This document shows positions 50,215 to 58,601 of a stretch of DNA of 64,000 bases, one piece after another. The DNA comes from JBBDWR01 sp040902745. GTDB lineage: Bacteria > Actinomycetota > UBA4738 > HRBIN12. The stretch spans positions 1 to 64,000 of the forward strand of contig JBBDWR010000014.1 of NCBI GenBank assembly GCA_040902745.1, read 5' to 3'. Both the position numbers and the translations under genes were made by a program. Position 1 is the stretch's first letter. Each line of letters starts with the position of its first letter. The notes beneath the pieces were generated by a model, which saw only the letters and a list, made by a program, of their open reading frames with translations, had not been told where the DNA came from and did not search any database.

Positions 50215-52077
50215 GTGAGCCGCAAGCTCGAAGTCACCTACCTGCCGAGCGGCAAGACCGCACACGTGCCCGAGGGAACCTCGGTGTTCAACGCGGCGCA
50301 CTGGGCAGGGCTGCCGATCGATTCCACGTGCGGCGGCCGGGGGACGTGCGGCAAGTGCAAGGTCCGGATCGTCGAAGGCGCCGGCGAACGGACGGTCGCC
50401 GACTACCGGCACGTCTCGAGCGAGGAGATGCAACAGGGGTGGCGCCTGGCGTGTCAGCAGGAGATCCACGAGGACACGGCGTGCGACGTCCCCGCCCTGC
50501 TGCGCTCACCGAAGGCCGCGACGATGGGCGTGAACCGGTTCGTCTTGCTGGAGCCCAACGTGCAGAAAGTGCTGCTCGATCTCCCCGACGGAGCTCTCGA
50601 GGACGCACGCAGCCATATCCGTCGGATCCGCGAGACCCTGCTCGATGTCGAAGGCATCGAGATCGTTACCGCCCCGTCGGTGTTCCCGCGCATCCCGCGT
50701 GCGCTCGCGGACGAGAACACGCGGGTGACCGCCACCGTGGTGGGCGAGCACCTCGTCGACGTGGAGGCCGGCGACACGCGAGAGCGGGTGTTCGGCATCT
50801 CCCTCGACATCGGGACCACCACCGTCGTTGCGACGCTGATCGACCTTCGCTCCGGCGCGGCCGCGGCGGTCGAGTCGACGATCAACCGACAGGCCCCCTA
50901 CGGCGCGGACGTGATCGCGCGCATGGGACACGCGATGACCGGCGAGGACGCGATCGAGGAGCTGCGCGCCGCGATCGTCGACACGGTGAACGGCTTGGTC
51001 GAGAGCGTCTGCTCGACCGCGGGCGTCGCGCGAGAGGATGTGTTCGAACTCGTCGCCGTGGGCAACGCCACGATGCTGCACCTGCTTCTCGGGGTCGACC
51101 CCCGCTCCATCGCGCTCTCGCCGTTCGTGGCGACCTTCCTCGAGGCGCAGCAGGTCCGCGCCGCCGATATCGGCGTGCAGATCCATCCCGAGGGACGCGT
51201 CGATCTGTTCCCGTCGATCGGCGCTTACGTCGGGGCCGACATCGTCGGAGACATCGTTGCGACAGGGCTCGCACGCGATCCGGAGAAGCGGCTGCTGGTG
51301 GACGTCGGGACCAACGGCGAGATCGCGCTCGGCAACGCGGACCGTGTGATCGCGACCTCGGCGCCTGCGGGTCCCGCGTTCGAGGGCGGGCAGATCCTGC
51401 ACGGGATGCGGGCGACCGAAGGAGCGATCGAAGGTGTCGTGTTGGACGCCGACGGTGTGCACCTGCAGGTGATCGGGGGCGACGTGACCCCGCGCGGGAT
51501 CTGCGGCTCCGCGCTCATCGACATCGTGGCGCAGCTGCGGCTCACCGGACTGATCAAACCGAACGGGATCTTCGTCCCTCCCGAGGACCTCGTGGGACAC
51601 CCCCTCGGGGATCGGGTGATCGATCGCGAAGGCATCCGCGCGTTCTTGCTCACCGACGACGTCGTGTTGACCCAGCTCGACATCCGCGCCCTCGCAGAGG
51701 CCAAGGCCGCGATCTCCACGGGGATCGAGGTCGTGATGGACCGGCTCGGTTTGCGCGCAGCGGACCTGGACGAGGTGATGCTCGCCGGCTCGTTCGGCAC
51801 CTACATCAACCCCGCGAGCGCCCGGGTGATCGGGCTCGTGCCTGCGGTCCCCGTCGAGCGCATCAAGGCGGTCGGCAACGCGGCCAGCGAGGGTGCCAAG
51901 ATGGCCCTGATGTCGTTCCGCGAACGCGAGGTCGCGTTCGAGCTTCCCGGGTTCGTCGAGTACGAGGAGCTTTCCGCGGTGGATGATTTCAACGATCGCT
52001 ATATCCGTAACGTGGCCTTCCCACCGCTCGAGGCAGTCGGGGTCGAGCCGACGATCGACGTCGGAGGGGTTCGATGA
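50215..52077 (+). CDS. corrinoid activation protein (2Fe-2S ferredoxin + DUF4445 ASKHA ATPase, RACo-like)
   Basis: The 620-residue protein has an N-terminal plant-type ferredoxin domain with Cys39, Cys45, Cys48 (DSTCGGRGTCGKCKV) and Cys80, a linker, and a C-terminal ASKHA ATPase domain with FGISLDIGTTTVVATL, GVGNATMLHLL-like VAVGNATMLHLLLGV, LLVDVGTNGEIALG and MLAGSFGTYINP. Such proteins reduce inactive cob(II)alamin to cob(I)alamin with ATP. It stands 5 bases after the pterin methyltransferase and overlaps the next gene by ATGA. The layout marks this operon as a working corrinoid methyl-transfer system. Confidence 0.94.
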   Translation: MSRKLEVTYLPSGKTAHVPEGTSVFNAAHWAGLPIDSTCGGRGTCGKCKVRIVEGAGERTVADYRHVSSEEMQQGWRLACQQEIHEDTACDVPALLRSPKAATMGVNRFVLLEPNVQKVLLDLPDGALEDARSHIRRIRETLLDVEGIEIVTAPSVFPRIPRALADENTRVTATVVGEHLVDVEAGDTRERVFGISLDIGTTTVVATLIDLRSGAAAAVESTINRQAPYGADVIARMGHAMTGEDAIEELRAAIVDTVNGLVESVCSTAGVAREDVFELVAVGNATMLHLLLGVDPRSIALSPFVATFLEAQQVRAADIGVQIHPEGRVDLFPSIGAYVGADIVGDIVATGLARDPEKRLLVDVGTNGEIALGNADRVIATSAPAGPAFEGGQILHGMRATEGAIEGVVLDADGVHLQVIGGDVTPRGICGSALIDIVAQLRLTGLIKPNGIFVPPEDLVGHPLGDRVIDREGIRAFLLTDDVVLTQLDIRALAEAKAAISTGIEVVMDRLGLRAADLDEVMLAGSFGTYINPASARVIGLVPAVPVERIKAVGNAASEGAKMALMSFREREVAFELPGFVEYEELSAVDDFNDRYIRNVAFPPLEAVGVEPTIDVGGVR

Positions 52078-52727
52078 CGACCACGGGCGCGCGGACGGCG
52101 TTCTTGGCATGCGGGGCACTCGCGAGAGAGACGCAGCAGCTGATCGCGATCAATGGCTGGGACGCGGACGTGCACGGTGTGTCTGCGGTCCACCACCTGA
52201 TGCCGCCACGCATCGTGGAGGACGTCGACCGTAAACTCGGCGATCTCACGCAGCGCTACGACAAGGTGATCGTCGTGTACGGGGATTGCGGCACGGGCGG
52301 GCGCCTCGACGATGTGCTGGCCAAGTACGGATCGGCGGTGCGGCCCGCGGGCGTGCACTGCTACCAGTGGTTCGCCGAGGACGACTTCGAGGCGATCAGC
52401 GAGGACATCGGCGTGTACTTTTTGACCGACTGGCTGGTTCGGGCATGGGAGTCGGCCGTGATCCGGGGACTCGGGCTCGACCGGTTCCCCTGGCTCAAGG
52501 ACACCTACTTCGAGCACCTCACCCGGATCATCTACTTCCGTCAGGACCCCGACGAGGATCGGGCGCTGGAGAGCAAGGCTCGCGAGATCGCCGCGTTCGT
52601 CGGCAAGCCCCTGGAGATCCGCGACACGGGGCTCTCGCCGCTGCAATCGCTGCTTGCCCCCCTGTTCGACATGCAGATCGACGGGGGAGACGACGTGGAG
52701 TTGGAGGACGCCGATGTTCGACCGTGA
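52074..52727 (+). CDS. DUF1638 family protein
   Basis: The 217-residue protein has TAFLACGALARE, YDKVIVVYGDCGTGGRLDD and GVHCYQWFA, the Cys-containing DUF1638 pattern. The family often neighbours MttB-type methyltransferases, and its role is not established; a metal or thiolate function is possible from the conserved Cys residues. It overlaps the activator gene by 4 bases and the MttB-like gene by 14 bases, so it is firmly part of this operon. Confidence 0.85.
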   Translation: MTTTGARTAFLACGALARETQQLIAINGWDADVHGVSAVHHLMPPRIVEDVDRKLGDLTQRYDKVIVVYGDCGTGGRLDDVLAKYGSAVRPAGVHCYQWFAEDDFEAISEDIGVYFLTDWLVRAWESAVIRGLGLDRFPWLKDTYFEHLTRIIYFRQDPDEDRALESKAREIAAFVGKPLEIRDTGLSPLQSLLAPLFDMQIDGGDDVELEDADVRP

Positions 52728-54162
52728 CAGCGCACCCAAGATCCTGAGCGAGGACAACCTCGACGCGATCCACGAGCACGCGATGCAGATCCTCGAGGAG
52801 ATCGGGATGGACGTGATCCACGAACCCGCTCGCGACCTCCTCGCCAAGGAGGGACAGAAGATCGACGGGGAACGCGTGCGATTCGATCGCGGTTGGATCG
52901 CCGAGCGGGTCGCGCAGGCTCCTTCCTCGTTCACCCTCCGAGCGCGTAACCCAGAGCGCAGCGTGGTGATCGGCGGCGGAACACCGGTGCTGACCAACGT
53001 CGGCGGCCCGCCGTTCTGCTCCGACCTGGACAACGGCCGGCGCAGCGGCACGATCGAGGATCACGTGCGCCTCGTGCAGCTCACGCAGGCGGCGGGGGCG
53101 CTGACGTGCGTGCAGAGCGGCGCGGTGGAACCGGTGGAGCTACCGGTGGAGACGCGGTCGCTGGACATGGACTACTCGGTTCTGCGCTGGACGGACAAGC
53201 CGTTCACCGGCTACGGCACCAGCGGCGCCAAGTCCGTCGACGCGATCGAGATGGCGCGGATCGCGTGCGGCGGCACGGACGTTGTCGGCGACGATCCGGT
53301 GACGATGATCATCATCAACCCGAACTCTCCGTTGATCTGGGACACGCGGATGGCCGACGCGCTGATGCGCACCGCGGCGCAGAACCAGCCAACGGTGATC
53401 ACGCCGTTCCTGCTCGCGGGGGCGACGTCGCCCGTGAGCGTCGCGGGAGCACTCGCGATCCAAGTCGCGGAGGCGCTCAGCGGCGTGGCGATCGCGCAGA
53501 GCGTGCGTCCGGGAGCGCCGTGCCTGTACGGATCGTTCTTCACCGCCACCGACATGCGGACCGGCTCGCCGGCGTTCGGGACGCCGGAGTCGGTGATCGG
53601 GATCCTCGCGGGAGCTCAGGTGGCCCGGCGCTACGGGCTGCCGTTCCGCGGTGGTGGCGGGCTGGCGTCGGCCAACTCCGTCGACGGGCAGGCGGCCGCG
53701 GAGACGCAGAACATGCTCTGGGCGACGATGCTCGCCGGGACCGACTTCGTGCTGCACGCGGCGGGATGGCTGGAGGGCGGGCTGTGCGCGTCGTACGAGA
53801 AGCTCGCGCTGGATCTGGAGCTGCTGTCGATCTTCGCGAAGCTCCGAGAGGGGATCGGCTTCAGCGAGGAAGAGTTCGGCTTCGACGCGTTGGCCGAGGT
53901 CGGTCCGGGCGGGCTGTTCCTCGGCTCCCCGCACACGATGAAGCACTTCAAGGAGTGGCTGTACATGTCGCCGCTTTTCCAGACACCGGACTTCGCGACG
54001 TGGGAATCCATGGAGTCCCTTACGGTGGCCGACCGCGCGAACGTCGCGTGGAAGCAGCTGCTGGAGGGATACGAGGACCCGGGACTGGACCCCGCGATCG
54101 ACGAAGAGCTGCGCGAGTACATGGACAAGCGTAAGGCGGACCCACCCGAACCGGAGGACTGA
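52714..54162 (+). CDS. MttB-family methylamine/betaine:corrinoid methyltransferase, non-pyrrolysine
   Basis: The 482-residue protein belongs to the MttB superfamily (ILSEDNLDAIHEHAMQILEE at the start, then VRFDRGWIAERVAQAPSSF, TVITPFLLAGATSPVSVAGA, GGGLASANSVDGQAAAETQ). There is no in-frame TAG, so the pyrrolysine of true trimethylamine methyltransferases is absent. Characterised non-Pyl members demethylate glycine betaine, proline betaine, carnitine or similar quaternary amines. It is last in the operon and provides the substrate-specific first step. ATG at 52714 lies inside the DUF1638 gene. Confidence 0.92.
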   Translation: MFDRDSAPKILSEDNLDAIHEHAMQILEEIGMDVIHEPARDLLAKEGQKIDGERVRFDRGWIAERVAQAPSSFTLRARNPERSVVIGGGTPVLTNVGGPPFCSDLDNGRRSGTIEDHVRLVQLTQAAGALTCVQSGAVEPVELPVETRSLDMDYSVLRWTDKPFTGYGTSGAKSVDAIEMARIACGGTDVVGDDPVTMIIINPNSPLIWDTRMADALMRTAAQNQPTVITPFLLAGATSPVSVAGALAIQVAEALSGVAIAQSVRPGAPCLYGSFFTATDMRTGSPAFGTPESVIGILAGAQVARRYGLPFRGGGGLASANSVDGQAAAETQNMLWATMLAGTDFVLHAAGWLEGGLCASYEKLALDLELLSIFAKLREGIGFSEEEFGFDALAEVGPGGLFLGSPHTMKHFKEWLYMSPLFQTPDFATWESMESLTVADRANVAWKQLLEGYEDPGLDPAIDEELREYMDKRKADPPEPED

Positions 54163-54339
54163 GCGCCTTTCGGTCGGCGATGCTCGCCAGACCGTTGACG
54201 AGATCGCGGGAGGCTCTCGGGTCGCAGCGTCAACCTGTTGACGAACATTTCGTAAACGGGTTGACCGTATCGTGAGTGCGGGACAGGCGGGTGGCTCGTC
54301 AACAAGCTGACCGGGCACGTGGCGGACCCTGCCCGGTCT
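54163..54339. other. palindrome-rich region between convergent genes
   Basis: Contains a hairpin GGCGA-tgc-TCGCC (54176-54188), a perfect 16-base inverted repeat CGTCAACctGTTGACG (54228-54243), an overlapping ACGAA-cat-TTCGT (54241-54253) and a near copy CGTCAACaaGCTGACC (54297-54312), plus single GTTGAC units near 54194 and 54259. No gene is seen. Confidence 0.5.
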
Positions 54340-54756
54340 TCAACCCTTGGTGATCTGGGCCTTCGCGCGCTCAACGGCCATGCACCGATCCTCGACGTAG
54401 TCGATACCGGCTTCGTCCGCGATGCGCCGCGCGTCGTCGGAGACGATCCCCTGCTGGAGCCAGATCGCGTCCGTGCCGATCGCGACCGCTTGCCGGGCGA
54501 CCTCCGCGGCGTCCTCGGACGGGCGGAACACATCGACCATGTCCACGTGCTCGGGGATGTCGGCGAGCGTCGGGTATGACTTCTCGCCGAACAGTTCATC
54601 GACGAGCGGGTTCACCGGGATGATCCGGAACCCGGCCGCCTGCATCGCCATCGGGACGGAGTGCGCGGACTTGTCCGGACTCCGAGAGGCGCCGACGACG
54701 GCGATCGTCGTCGACCTGCGCAGGATGCGCTCGGGGAGTTCCTCGTCGATCGCCAT
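54340..54756 (-). CDS. CoA-binding domain protein (YccU-like)
   Basis: The 138-residue protein is a stand-alone Rossmann CoA-binding domain: TTIAVVGASRSPDKSAHSVP, IIPVNPLVDELFGEKSYPTL, DMVDVFRPSED and IWLQQGIVSDDA. This family is widespread and of unclear function; the fold matches the N-terminal part of succinyl-CoA synthetase alpha. ATG at 54756 is preferred; GTG at 54765 is an alternative. Confidence 0.88.
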   Translation of the reverse strand: MAIDEELPERILRRSTTIAVVGASRSPDKSAHSVPMAMQAAGFRIIPVNPLVDELFGEKSYPTLADIPEHVDMVDVFRPSEDAAEVARQAVAIGTDAIWLQQGIVSDDARRIADEAGIDYVEDRCMAVERAKAQITKG

Positions 54757-54805
54757 GCCGGTCACAACCTCCCGGATCCCCGGCGTGTTCCCCCGCCGGA
54801 CCGGA

Positions 54806-55462
54806 TCAGCAACACCCGTGCCCGCGCCAGGTCAGGCGCGCCTCGCGGGTGATGTAGACGGCCATCGCGAGCGCGGCGACCGGGTCGGCCCACCACCAAC
54901 CGAACAGCCCGTTGAGTCCGACGCCCACGAGCACGCCGAGGGAGAGCCACCAGCACGCCTCGGTCTGGAAGGCGTCCGCCTCGAGCGCATGCGAGTGCAT
55001 CGCGGTCGCGACGCGGCGCTTCGCCCGGGCGAGCCACCACATCAGCGCCATCGACACGAGGGCAAGGACGATACCGGCGATGCTGGGTTCCGGTTCCTCG
55101 CGTGCGACCAACGTCCGTACACCATCGAACGCGATCCACGCGGCCAGGGCGAAAAGGGACGCGGCGACCAGACGTTGCGCGCGACGCTCGACCTGCGCGA
55201 TGCGCAGCGCCTCGCCCGTGGAGCGCTCGGCGAGGAGCCGCCACACGATGACGCCGCCCGAAGCACTTTCCACGAAGCTGTCGATACCGAACCCGAGGAG
55301 CGCGACGGATCCCGCGGCCACGGCGAGCGATACGCCCACGACCCCCTCCACCAGGTTCCATCCGATCGTCAGCGCCTCGAGCCCGAGGGCCCGGCGCAGA
55401 AGTGCATGCCGACCTGCGGAGCCGGGGACCGGAACCGGCGGTGACAGGGGATCGGTGGACAT
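54806..55462 (-). CDS. cation diffusion facilitator-like membrane transporter
   Basis: The 218-residue protein has about six membrane helices. The second contains LLGFGIDSFVESASG (usual HxxxD metal site replaced by GxDSF) and the fifth contains ALEADAFQTEACWW, the pattern of the cation-efflux TMD in a shortened form without the cytoplasmic domain. Many such short actinobacterial proteins are annotated as cation transporters; the altered site leaves the metal uncertain. It is divergent from the cysteine leader and sulfite reductase operon. Confidence 0.75.
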   Translation of the reverse strand: MSTDPLSPPVPVPGSAGRHALLRRALGLEALTIGWNLVEGVVGVSLAVAAGSVALLGFGIDSFVESASGGVIVWRLLAERSTGEALRIAQVERRAQRLVAASLFALAAWIAFDGVRTLVAREEPEPSIAGIVLALVSMALMWWLARAKRRVATAMHSHALEADAFQTEACWWLSLGVLVGVGLNGLFGWWWADPVAALAMAVYITREARLTWRGHGCC

Positions 55463-55588
55463 GCTCCGATGGTCTCAGGAATCGATGAGAACGCGCACCA
55501 CCCGAGAACGGGACCCGTTCCCGGGGAAGGATCTGCGCCGGTGCGAGGTTCCTGCACCATGGACACGATGGGAGTCCGCGGTCGCTCC

Positions 55589-55631
55589 TTGACGGTCTTT
55601 GCAGGTCGGGCGTACAGTTTGCACCTGCAAA
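55589..55631 (+). promoter_or_regulatory. promoter with overlapping TTTGCA palindrome before the sulfur operon
   Basis: TTGACG (55589-55594) and TACAGT (55613-55618) are separated by 18 bases. TTTGCACCTGCAAA (55618-55631) is a perfect inverted repeat at the expected transcription start, and another half site TTTGCAGGT (55598-55606) lies in the spacer, together forming a 9-base inverted repeat TTTGCAGGT...ACCTGCAAA. This looks like an operator for a repressor of the sulfur operon. Confidence 0.55.
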
Positions 55632-55656
55632 TCCCACTGGAGAGGTGGATATTCTC

Positions 55657-55767
55657 GTGATCCGCACACGCACCGCCGGGCTGGTGGGGGCGATGATGCC
55701 CAGCCGTCTGTGTTGTCGTGTATTCCCCCGCGTCCGCACGACGGACGCTCGGGGGCGCGAGCGGTAG
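55657..55767 (+). CDS. cysteine-containing attenuator leader peptide
   Basis: GTG at 55657, with GAGAGGTGG upstream, opens a 36-codon peptide containing SRLCCR: tandem TGT TGT codons at 55711-55716, preceded and followed by Arg-rich sequence. Actinobacteria often place short frames with consecutive Cys codons ahead of cysteine or sulfite reductase operons, where ribosome stalling under low cysteinyl-tRNA raises downstream expression. A hairpin (GCGTCCG/CGGACGC, near 55728-55749) overlaps its end and a terminator-like hairpin follows. Confidence 0.7.
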   Translation: MIRTRTAGLVGAMMPSRLCCRVFPRVRTTDARGRER

Positions 55768-55794
55768 CCACCTTCTGCATCCGGGATCATCGTG

Positions 55795-55815
55795 GGGCCG
55801 CGTGAGCGGCCCTTT
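55795..55815 (+). terminator. attenuator-type hairpin before the sulfite reductase gene
   Basis: GGGCCGC (55795-55801) pairs with GCGGCCC (55806-55812) around a GTGA loop, followed by TTT. It lies between the Cys leader peptide and the sulfite reductase start, the place expected for a regulated terminator. Confidence 0.6.
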
Positions 55816-55856
55816 CGCATTCCAGGCCCAGCACCCGACAACGAGGCGCACGAGCC

Positions 55857-57566
55857 ATGGCAGACGAGCAACAGCCACGACCACAGCGGACCAAGCCCCG
55901 TCCTCGAGGACAGGGCCAGTGGGGCCTGGGCTACCACGAGCCCCTGAACGTCGCCGAGCAGATCAAGAAGGAAGACGACGGCCTCAACGTTCGTGAGCGG
56001 ATCGAGCGGATCTACGCGCAACAAGGGTTCCGCTCGATCACGAAGCAGGACCTGCGCAACCGCATGCGGTGGTGGGGGCTGTACACGCAGCGTCGCCAGG
56101 GCGTTCCCGGTGGACGGACGGGGTCGGCGGAGCCCGAGGAGCTCGAGGACGAGTTCTTCATGCTGCGGATCCGCATGTCCGGCGGGCTGCTGACCTCCGA
56201 GCAGCTGCGGGCGGTGGGCGAGATCTCCTCCCGCTACGGCAGGGACGTCGCGGACGTCACCGACCGCCAGAACGTGCAGCTGCACTGGATCCGGATCGAA
56301 GACGTGCCTGCGATCTGGGAGCGGCTCGAGGGTGTGGGGCTGTCCACCCAGGAGGCCTGCGGCGATACGCCTCGTGTGATGCTCGGGTGCCCGCTGGCGG
56401 GGGTCGATCGAACCGAGATCCTGGACGCCACGCCGGCGATCTTGGAGACGGAGTCCCGCTACATCGGCGACCCGGCCTTCAGCAACCTGCCGCGCAAGTT
56501 CAAGACCTCCATCTCCGGCTGCCGTCAGCAGTGCGCGCAACACGAGATCAACGACGTGTCCTTCGTCGGCGTGGAACGCCCGGACGGTTCCACCGGGTTC
56601 GACCTGTGGGTCGGCGGCGGGCTGTCGACCAGCCCACACATCGCGCAGCGCCTCGGCGTGTTCGTCGAGCCGGCTCGCGTTCCCGACGTCTGGGCGGGGG
56701 TCACCGGCGCGTTCCGCGACTACGGGTACCGGCGCACGCGCAACCGCGCGCGACTCAAGTTCCTCATGGCCGACTGGGGTGCCGAGCGGTTCCGTGAGGT
56801 GCTCGAGAAGGAGTACCTCCAGGGTGCGCTGCCCGACGGGGATGCTCCGCCCACCTCGCTTTCGGCGCAGCGCGACCACGTGGGCGTGTTCGAACAACAC
56901 GACGGCAAGGTCTACGTGGGCTTCGCGCCCAAGGCGGGGCGCACCTTCGGGCACCAGCTTTCCCTGGTCGCCGACCTTGCATCGGAGTTCGGACAGGGAC
57001 GGATCCGCACGACCACGCAGCAGAAGCTCGTGATCCTCGACGTGGATCCCGGGCGCGCGGACGAGCTGGTTGCCGAGCTGGACAAGGTCGACCTGCGCGC
57101 GCGGCCGAGCACCTTCCGCAAGGGGATGATGGCCTGCACCGGGATCGAGTTCTGCAAGCTGGCGATCACCGAGACCAAGGGCCGGGCCCAACAGCTCTAC
57201 ACCGAGCTCGAGGAGCGGATGCCGGACTTCGACGAGGAGATCCGCATCCACGTGAACGGTTGCCCGAACAGCTGCGCGCGCTTCCAGGTCGCCGACATCG
57301 GCCTGATGGGCTGCCAGCTCACGCGGCCGGACGGCACGCGCTCGGAGGGGTTCTTGATCCACCTGGGCGGTGGACTCGGCGAGCAGCCGGGCTTCGGGCG
57401 CAAGGTCAAGGGCGTGCGGATCTTCGCGGAGGACGCGACCGACTACGTCGAATCGTTGCTGCGCCGGTACGGCCATCGGCGCAACGGGCACGAGAGCTTC
57501 GCCGGGTTCGTCCGGTCGCTGTCCGAGGAAGAGCTCGCGCGGTTCGCGAGACCGGAGGGCCGCTGA
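55857..57566 (+). CDS. ferredoxin-type sulfite reductase (siroheme/4Fe-4S)
   Basis: The 569-residue protein has two sulfite/nitrite-reductase half domains. The 4Fe-4S/siroheme cysteines are Cys427 and Cys433 (ACTGIEFC) and Cys469 and Cys473 (GCPNSC). Tyr76 (GLYTQR) and Cys168 (EACGDT) are 92 residues apart, the same spacing as the crosslinked Tyr-Cys pair known in mycobacterial NirA, a sulfite reductase; with cysH next door this makes sulfite the likely substrate rather than nitrite. It is first in the operon after the Cys leader. Confidence 0.92.
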   Translation: MADEQQPRPQRTKPRPRGQGQWGLGYHEPLNVAEQIKKEDDGLNVRERIERIYAQQGFRSITKQDLRNRMRWWGLYTQRRQGVPGGRTGSAEPEELEDEFFMLRIRMSGGLLTSEQLRAVGEISSRYGRDVADVTDRQNVQLHWIRIEDVPAIWERLEGVGLSTQEACGDTPRVMLGCPLAGVDRTEILDATPAILETESRYIGDPAFSNLPRKFKTSISGCRQQCAQHEINDVSFVGVERPDGSTGFDLWVGGGLSTSPHIAQRLGVFVEPARVPDVWAGVTGAFRDYGYRRTRNRARLKFLMADWGAERFREVLEKEYLQGALPDGDAPPTSLSAQRDHVGVFEQHDGKVYVGFAPKAGRTFGHQLSLVADLASEFGQGRIRTTTQQKLVILDVDPGRADELVAELDKVDLRARPSTFRKGMMACTGIEFCKLAITETKGRAQQLYTELEERMPDFDEEIRIHVNGCPNSCARFQVADIGLMGCQLTRPDGTRSEGFLIHLGGGLGEQPGFGRKVKGVRIFAEDATDYVESLLRRYGHRRNGHESFAGFVRSLSEEELARFARPEGR

Positions 57567-57718
57567 TGGCCTCCGGTACCCCGCGCGCCGTTCCCTTCTA
57601 CTGTCCGTTCTGCGGCGAGCAGGACCTCCGCCCGGTGGACCCGAGCGGGTGGCACTGCCAGATCTGCGACCGGAACTTCGACCTGAGCTTCACCGGACTC
57701 GGGGAGAACCCGCGATGA
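57566..57718 (+). CDS. 50-residue zinc-ribbon protein
   Basis: The small protein has two CxxC pairs (FYCPFCGEQDL and WHCQICDRNFDL) that should bind one zinc, ending SFTGLGENPR. Its ATG overlaps the sulfite reductase stop (TGATG) and its stop overlaps the cysH start (ATGA). Similar short Cys proteins are found between sulfite reductase and cysH in other actinobacteria; the role is unknown but the tight coupling suggests assistance to one of these enzymes. Confidence 0.85.
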   Translation: MASGTPRAVPFYCPFCGEQDLRPVDPSGWHCQICDRNFDLSFTGLGENPR

Positions 57719-58599
57719 GTGCCAACGACCCGCACGAACCGATCCACGAACCGGCGTTGCCCGTCTTCGACGAGGAGGCGCGCACGATCCACGAGGCGGC
57801 CGATCGTTTCGAACACGCGAGCGCGCAGGAACTGCTCGCGTGGGCGCTCGAACGCTTCCACCCGAAGATGGCGATCTCGGCCGCGGGTGGCGTAGACGGC
57901 ATGGCGATCATCGACATGGCCTGGAAGATCAACCCCCAGATCCGTGTGTTCACCCTGGACACGGGCCGGCTTCCGCCGGAGACCTACGCACTGTTCGAGG
58001 AGATCCGCGAGAGGTACGCGATCAAGGTCGAGTTCGAGTTCCCGGAGCGCACCGCCGTAGAGCAGATGATGTTCGTGTCCGGGCCGAACCTCATGTACCG
58101 CAGCGTCGAGGACCGGCTGTCGTGCTGCGAGATCCGCAAGGTGGAGCCGCTCAAGCGCAAACTCGCCACGCTGGACGCGTGGGTCGCCGGGTTGCGCCGC
58201 GACCAGTGGAAGACACGCAAGGCGATCGCGAAGGTCGAGCTGGACCGCGACCACGGCGGCATCGTGAAGCTGAACCCGCTGGCCGACTGGAGTCAGAACG
58301 AGGTGTGGGACTACGTCCGCAAGAACGAGGTCCCCTACCACGAGCTGTTCGACCACGGGTACAGCTCGATCGGCTGCATCCCGTGCACCCGCCCCGTGCA
58401 ACCGGGCGAGGACGAACGCGCCGGCCGTTGGTGGTGGGAGCAGGACACCGACAAGGAGTGCGGCATCCACTGCTCCGTCCAGCTGCTCGGGACCAAGACC
58501 GACGGCGAACGCGAGCACGAACGGGCGGCGATCGATGCCGACGCACTGACTCAGCACTCCCCCGGCGGCGGTCCGTCCGAGCCCGGCGGGGAGGGATAG
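57715..58599 (+). CDS. cysH: adenosine 5'-phosphosulfate reductase (4Fe-4S type)
   Basis: The 294-residue enzyme reduces APS to sulfite. It has the PP-loop region (MAISAAGGVDGMAIIDMAW), RLSCCEIRKVEPLKR and GCIPCTRPV, where the CC...CxxC cysteines hold the 4Fe-4S cluster that marks the APS rather than PAPS form, and the catalytic Cys in KECGIHC near the end. A Gly/Pro-rich tail follows. It is coupled to the zinc-ribbon gene. Confidence 0.94.
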   Translation: MSANDPHEPIHEPALPVFDEEARTIHEAADRFEHASAQELLAWALERFHPKMAISAAGGVDGMAIIDMAWKINPQIRVFTLDTGRLPPETYALFEEIRERYAIKVEFEFPERTAVEQMMFVSGPNLMYRSVEDRLSCCEIRKVEPLKRKLATLDAWVAGLRRDQWKTRKAIAKVELDRDHGGIVKLNPLADWSQNEVWDYVRKNEVPYHELFDHGYSSIGCIPCTRPVQPGEDERAGRWWWEQDTDKECGIHCSVQLLGTKTDGEREHERAAIDADALTQHSPGGGPSEPGGEG

Positions 58600-58601
58600 T
58601 C

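Noticed and set aside
50506..52119. Long minus-strand open frame antisense to the corrinoid activator
   Set aside because: His/Asp/Arg-rich translation with no domain pattern; the plus-strand ferredoxin/ASKHA protein is certain.
52714..54162. Pyrrolysine-containing trimethylamine methyltransferase
   Set aside because: The frame has no in-frame TAG, and no pylTSBCD genes are visible in the window.
54762..57491. Very long open frame (about 900 codons) on the minus strand across the sulfite reductase gene
   Set aside because: It is antisense to a well-supported gene, has Arg/Leu/Ala/Pro-biased low-complexity composition and no recognisable motif; long antisense frames are expected in GC-rich coding DNA.
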